From Piper betle (taxonomy: Eukaryota > Streptophyta > Magnoliopsida > Piperales > Piperaceae): a DNA stretch of 64,000 nucleotides. The stretch covers positions 1 through 64,000 of the forward strand of contig JAURVB010000835.1 of the NCBI GenBank assembly GCA_033002965.1, written 5' to 3'. Made by a program: the position numbers and the translations under genes. The notes below the pieces were generated by a model. It searched no databases. It was not told the DNA's origin and saw only the letters and a program-made list of their open reading frames with translations. This document shows, piece after piece, positions 58,503 to 64,000 of this stretch. The stretch's first letter is position 1; each line of letters begins with the position of its first letter.

Positions 58503-61500
58503 TTAAAGGCTGTAGTGCCTGACTGAGTGCTCCAGAACTTGCCGGCTTGGACATATCATTTCCTTCACACGAGCACCATTTTTGTATATTTTGAATGTGG
58601 GAACAATTCTCACATTTTCAGCATTGGCCAAAGACGGGCTCTTGTCCAAATTCACCTTCAATAAATCAGACAGGTTATAGAGGTTGATCCAATGCAATTA
58701 AGAATGATAAAAATAAGAGAAACCAGCATATATGAATAGGTTGTCCAAATTCACCTTGAGAAAATTCACAGATGGATACTTGGCACACAGCTCATCAACA
58801 AATGGGGATATCTCTTGGCAGTAAATATTTGACGTCAGCATGAAGTACACCACAAAAACCCCTGGAATGTATTGTTTGTCATGAATAAGAATGAAGATTG
58901 CATTACAAATAATTTGGCTTTTATATGTGAGGAATGAGACAAACCAGGAGAAGACACTTCCTCCTTGAAAGGTTCTAAGCCAGAAATTTCCTCAACTTCA
59001 CCGCCAAACTTCAAGTTATGTACATCTTCACCACGATATTTTTTTAAAGCCACCTGTGCATGAAATAGAGCTTCGGCAACTTCATTGTCCCTGGGAAGTT
59101 CTTTCCTCAAGATTTCGTAATCTCTAACAGAATCGCCCCATCTCTCAAGCTGTATTTGCAAGACGAGATTTACATCAACAACACATTTTGAAGTGACAAA
59201 ATAACAAGAGCATGCAAGAGTAAAAAGGATAGAAAAATAACCTTGTCATTGCATGCAGCTCGCCTAAGTAGTGCTTTTCTGTAATTCGGTAGCATTCTCA
59301 AAGCTTCGTTGCAATCATCAACAGCTTTCTCCCACTGTCCAAGTTTGTATCTGCAAGCTGCCCTATTGCAGAGAAGAACAGGATTATAGGGATCAAATTT
59401 GAGACCCTCGCCATATGCCATACACGCATCAAGAATCTTGCCCATATTGAAAAGGTCATTTCCTCGAACCCTAGCTCTTGCAGCTGATCTAACATTGTTT
59501 ATAACCATTGTGACTTCAATATTCCGAGAATCAAACTGTTCAGCTTTTCCAGCAGCCTCAACTGCACTCTCAAACCTGCAAACATCTCCAATCCATTGTT
59601 ACTAGCTCAAAAACTCCTCAGCATACGGGAACAAACTGTTTAAGATGTAAATTCACCTTCCCATGGCCATCTCTACTAGTGCACGGACAAAATATGGGTA
59701 GGAATCACAAAGCATTCCACAGAATTTAGTTTGTGCACAAGACGGAGAAGAGATTTCGTATCTGGGGATCTTCAACAGGGCGGAATCCGCTTCAGCAAGC
59801 TGGTGGAGCTTGAGAAGAGCTTCTGCCCTTAATGCATAAAGCTGCACGAGAGTGATTTGAATAAAATCTCAATGGAAAAAAGAAAAAAGATGAGTAAATA
59901 TATTTCTTACACGCAAGAATACTAACTTGAGGAGAAGAGTCTGCACCAGCAGCAATGGCCGCATCACCTTCCCTCATGGCGCTGTTCCAATCTCCAATCT
60001 TTCGAGCATCTACACATTTCCTAATATGTTTTTCCACTGTTTGAAGTTTCTGCAATTCCACAGAATCAGGTAACTGCGTGGAAAATAGATGTCTCCTAGC
60101 ATTCTCAGCCTGTCCAAACCTGGATAGAAGATCGAAACATTGTTCATTTGAGTATACTCCGGACAAGCACAAAATAAACCTAAATGAAGTGAAACCTTAA
60201 TTCCCCCAAAAATTGGAAAACGAAGACAACACAATCGATCCGTTGAAAAGAAAAAAATCAGCAAAAAATAATTTGTCCAAATTGTCGCAGTAGGTTTCGA
60301 ATGGTTTAAACAACAACATTCACTAAGAAAGACTGAACAAAATTTAACTAGCCCAACCAGTTCAATCAGTTTTCATGGCACAAGGCATCTGCATAGAAGC
60401 GCATACTATCGCTTTTCTCATCAATCTACCACCAATTCCCGCAGCGATGAAACTCCCCTCAACAGAAAAAGGAGAATATCCTATTCATTGAAATGTTAAA
60501 ACACAAGGACAAAACTGGAGTAAAAAAAGAGCAATTTTCCGTTTCCAACATCAAACTAAAATAGGTAAAACTCACAGCTAATCAATCTGTTAGAGACTTA
60601 CAGTTACAATGCGGATGAACATCAAATAAGTAGAATAGTAATCAACTACAAGAAACGCTCCACAAATGCGGGCCAAACGCAAAGAATTCAACTTTACCGT
60701 AGATGGAGAGAAGCCAATCTCTGGTGCGCTCTCCCGAAGGTGGGATCGACCCTTAGCGCCTCCTCGCATTCCGCCGCCGCCTCCACCAGCCGCCCTAGCC
60801 CGATGAGCGCCGCCGCCCGGTTGGTCCGGCACGCCGCACTGTCGGGCGCCATGGCAATCGCCTTGTCGTAGAGCCCCAGCGCCTCCGAAAAGTTTCCCCT
60901 TTTGTACTCCTCGTTGCCCACTCTCCTCACCTCCTCCGGATCCCCGCTCATGATCGCCCGCCGCCGCATCACCTCCACCCCCGCCGTCAATATATTCCCC
61001 GTCGCCGCCGCCGCCGGGGTTGGCGCCGCGGCTGACTCCCCCGCCGCCCGCCCCCGCATTACGCTCCCGTGCCCGTAGTTCCCGGTGCCCGACCCGAGAA
61101 CGTCGCACCGCGTCGAGCTCCGCCCGGCCGCAGCCGTCATTGGCGTCGCTTTCCCGATCCGCCCCGGCCGACAAATGTTCCCGCTCGGGAGCACATTGGC
61201 GGCGGTCACCGGGGACGTCGCCGACGAGCTCCCGCCGCCGCCGGGGGAGTAGATCAGAGAGCCGGAGCTGGAGCGGGCGTGGCCGGGGCGGGGCCGGGAC
61301 GACCCGGGTGCCGTCGGTGAGCCGTCGCTGGACCCGGAGAGCTCGCCGGAGTGGCTCTCCGCCCTCCTCCCCACTGCATTGGCGGATCCCGCCCGCCCCG
61401 ACCCCGACGAGCTGGAGCTCGAGCTCGCCGACTTGGTCGCCGGCTGCGTCCGGAGCGGCGAGATCGGCGAGCCCAGATCCAGCTCCTTGAAGTCGGGCTT

Positions 61501-61587
61501 GTCTGCCCCCCACCCCACCGCCGCATCGAACCTCACCGCCAGCCCTTCCAACTCCAGCTTCCGCCGTTCCCCGTCAGAATGCGCCAT
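58503..61587 (-). CDS. TTL1: TPR repeat-containing thioredoxin-like protein, TTL1 type
   Basis: Seven exons (60698-61587, 59927-60119, 59657-59841, 59242-59575, 58945-59149, 58755-58861, 58503-58655) give 688 aa with all phases closing, matching the usual length (about 690-700). The Ser/Gly/Pro-rich N-terminus (1-200) is disordered. TPR repeats start at about 212 ([20 protein letters not shown]) and continue in a second block (about 430-535, [20 protein letters not shown] onward). The thioredoxin fold is C-terminal (about 600-688, [19 protein letters not shown], then [13 protein letters not shown]). The redox CGPC motif is replaced by SNIYCQEI, as in other TTLs, so it is a binding rather than redox domain. 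Arabidopsis TTLs scaffold brassinosteroid signalling and aid osmotic-stress tolerance. The ATG at 61587 is preferred over the longer in-frame extension to 61770, which reads like leader sequence. Assignment to TTL1 rather than TTL3/4 is tentative. Confidence 0.93.
58642..58757. repeat. 17-bp direct repeat at both ends of TTL intron 6
   Basis: TTGTCCAAATTCACCTT occurs at 58642-58658 and 58741-58757, exactly at the two splice junctions (sense AAG|GTGAATTTGGACAA). The 99-bp intron is therefore framed by copies of the exon 7 start. Confidence 0.9.
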
Positions 61588-62010
61588 CTTCCCACTCCAC
61601 CACCCCTCAAAAACGCAATCTTGGTCGCCCTCGCCGTCTCCCAAGGCGCTCAAGCTTCGAAAGAGAGACGGTGTCGAAGAAGGAGTGAGGTAGACATGAA
61701 GAGATGGGGATCCCGTGAAGGGAAGCAAGGAATGAATGTGGTGGGTGGTGTGTATATGGAAAAAGTGCAAAAGAAAGAAAGCAGAAGGAGAAGGGGAGGA
61801 AGAAGAGGAAGGAGGAGGAGAAGGAACAGAGAGAGGTGTGGTTGTCTTCTTCTTCCCAGCTCTCCTCTTCTCCTTCCTCTCCTTCTATACACTCCTCTCC
61901 CTCTTCTTATCTTTTTCTTTATTACTTATTAGCAGCTTCTTATTAATGTCAACATTATTTTTAAAAAGTATTTTATTTCATCTAATCCTCCCCCTTAACT
62001 CTAATTGTTA
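61588..62010 (-). promoter_or_regulatory. TTL 5' leader and proximal promoter, purine-rich on plus
   Basis: The region just upstream of the ATG is CT-rich on the sense strand, with GGA/GAA repeats on plus at about 61785-61826, typical of plant 5' leaders. Several short ORFs on both strands arise from this low complexity. No TATA box could be chosen confidently. Confidence 0.4.
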
Positions 62011-64000
62011 GACCATTTTCCATTCTTGTTTTTAACAGACCGTCAATGTCACAATATCATATAAAAAACTATGACATGAGTTAGTTTATCTCCATGGCTT
62101 CTCAAAGTCGATTATTAGAAAAATAAAATAAAATAAAATAAAACCCTTGTGATGAGTTTTTTATTTATTTTATTTATATTATTACGATGGTGTAGCACCG
62201 GCACCGACAGCGGCATTCGCTTCCACGTTGGGAATGGTAAAACCATGGCGGGGGTGAAAGTTAAACTTTGGAAGTCATTGTACGGGATAATCGTGAAATA
62301 ATGGGGCTGTTTGTAAAAAGTTTTGTATTTTTGTCATTTACAGGTGACTTTTAAATTGTATGTAGGTTTTACTAATTGTATGAACTTTCTATCATTGGAG
62401 GTTACTTTTTTTTTTTTTACTCTTCGTTGCTGTTAAGAGGGGTGTTATTATATTTTTCACATTTTAAAATCGAGAATTTTTCTATATTCTAGAGTCGATA
62501 ATTTTACCCAGCACACTCTTTTATCTCGTCTGTTTCATTTTTTAATTTTGTTAACGATTTACTTACAATATACCCTGTCCGAACTTTTCTCTTTTTGTAA
62601 ATTTATATTTTTCAATTAACTATCATTTTTTTTTTTTGGTTTCCCCTCCCCACCCCTCCCAAAAAAAAAAAATTTTTTTTTAGGTTTTAAAGAATAATGA
62701 GATTGCCTAATGTATAATTATCACATTTTTTTCATAGTTTTTATCCAGATTTAAATCTCAATTTTTGGTACACACTCGGCTTCTTTTTTGTTTATAGCAA
62801 AATTGATGTTTTGGAGATCGTGAAGTGGGTCCCTCGTCCTCTAATTAGATTCCAATTTCTTCAATCAGCCTCGCTCTCTCTCTCCTCTCTTTTAATGTTC
62901 TCAATGCCGGCTGCCGGATAATTAAGAGCATATATAAATGAATAAATATAAACAAGGAGGGAAAGATTAATCTAGTCGGGACACAAAATTAATCGCTTTC
63001 CCTGCTAACAATTTCGACGTGTGATTTGAAAATATACGACTTTTTAAGTTGAGCAATGTTAATCCGGCCTCTAATCTCATGAATTATTATATTCCTCGCA
63101 TGACTGAGATTGCCTACTCAACACGGGGTCCCACGATGACGGTGGATCGAGGGCCGAAGCTGACGTGGCAAGTAGGCCCCAAAAGTGGGGAGGCTTCTGA
63201 TTGGGCAAATCAACAGTGGCAAACATTGTAATTAGGGGGCAGATTGTAGGGCAGAAATGGGTGGGATGGTCCCAACGGAGACAGTGGCAGCTGGCCATGT
63301 GCTGGATGCCGTGACAGCTGGCCCACTCATCGTTCCAGCGCCCCTCCAGCTAAGCTTTTAACGGCGTCTTCTAACGCCGTTTAGTCATCTTCCCTAGACC
63401 TAGCCCTTTCGGCCTACTGTTGTACATATAATAAGGAGTATTGGCCTCCTCAAATCTTACTATTATAATGAAACGAATCTTAAATCATTCAGAATAGACA
63501 GTAATTTTTTTTTAAAAAAAGTTAAATCATTATAATTCATCTGTAAATTTATATATAATTTTTAAATATTATAATTTATCTTATGATCCCATAAATACTT
63601 ATTTCTAAAATTAGAATCTATTAGATCGCACATGGCACATTATTTTTTTTAGTTATATTAAAACTGAGTTTATTATTGGTCGAGTTATTTTCACACCGTT
63701 TGTAAAAAAATTACCTTTTGAGGATAAACTAGTACTTAAGTTTTTCAAAGTAATTGTTTGTAATTTGATGTTGGTTATATTAATAAAGTCTAAAAGTTGC
63801 ACTAAAGTAAGATTTAGGGTAAAAAAGGTCAGGTGTTAGGATATATGTAACATTTTTTACACCCTATTGCTAACCTTAAACTAGCCTAACTAGTGCTCAA
63901 GAGTGGTAACGTTCTGTTGCATATAAGTGGTCACTAATCTGTCACTACAGCCGTTAGGCTGGTAATATCTAAAACATTGTTTCTCTTGTGGGAAATGAGG
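62011..64000. other. Intergenic to the window end
   Basis: AT-rich, with homopolymer tracts (about 62408, 62630 and 62660). A more GC-rich block lies at about 63100-63420 and includes the perfect inverted repeat AACGGCG...CGCCGTT (about 63360-63381). No gene recognised. The block could be promoter DNA of a gene beyond the window. Confidence 0.45.

Noticed and set aside
61588..61770. Upstream in-frame extension of TTL to a Met at 61770
   Set aside because: The added residues look like translated leader. [12 protein letters not shown] at 61587 fits the family start.
60590..61932. 307-codon minus frame and 156- and 193-codon plus frames across the TTL first exon
   Set aside because: Overlapping frames of a GC-rich exon; only the frame from 61587 carries the TPR sequence and matches the splice phases.
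1..64000. tRNA or rRNA genes
   Set aside because: No convincing B-box (GGTTCGANTCC type) with a foldable cloverleaf was found by eye. GGTTCGACCG hits belong to the LTR ends. A tRNAscan run would settle it.

Overview
This 64-kb window is nuclear DNA of a flowering plant, most likely a non-grass angiosperm. It has spliced genes with GT-AG introns, AT-rich intergenic DNA, GC-rich first exons, and both Copia and Gypsy-type LTR retrotransposon debris. The protein families (SAG12-type papain proteases, ATG7, MORF, TTL, bHLH, ABCG) are all plant types. The species cannot be fixed from the sequence alone.

Layout. 1-9.64 kb is a nest of LTR-retrotransposon remains. An old, decayed internal region carries two ~3-kb LTRs of one family in opposite orientation (2026-4920 minus; 5883-8922 plus, the latter with a perfect TGAGG target-site duplication). 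It ends in a polypurine tract and a truncated third LTR (9339-~9640). 9.85-13.07 kb is a SAG12-like cysteine protease whose signal-peptide codons are split by a 1.6-kb solo-LTR-like insertion carrying a 33-bp minisatellite. 14443-20591 is a decayed but structurally complete Copia element (TSD ATATA), with a second 1.07-kb TG...CA element nested in its leader (TSD GCCAG). 21.08-22.23 kb is an intact SAG12-like paralogue.

24.3-42.8 kb is the gene-rich core. It holds, on the minus strand, a CofD/YvcK-like gene (12 exons), a plant-type gene of unknown function (5 coding exons) and ATG7 (14 exons). A MORF8-like organellar RNA-editing factor lies head-to-head with ATG7 on the plus strand. 45.0-49.9 kb is an ABCG half-transporter pseudogene broken by frameshifts in its P-loop and signature motif. 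It is also interrupted by a foldback structure of two head-to-head Copia LTR-gag copies (~1-kb arms, 46-nt loop). 51.05-52.51 kb is a bHLH106/bHLH30-type transcription factor. 52.5-58.5 kb shows no gene that I recognise. 58.50-61.59 kb is a TTL1-type TPR-thioredoxin-like gene (7 exons, 688 aa). 61.6-64 kb is intergenic.

The genes do not form an operon or an obvious cluster. The two SAG12-like proteases are a local duplication, and together with ATG7 they are families linked to senescence and recycling. Exon boundaries were worked out by hand from splice sites, reading frame and family similarity. They are inferences, but in the intact genes the phases close exactly. Single-base indels break the reading frame in ATG7 exons 9-10 and CofD exon 1; these could be assembly errors or real lesions.
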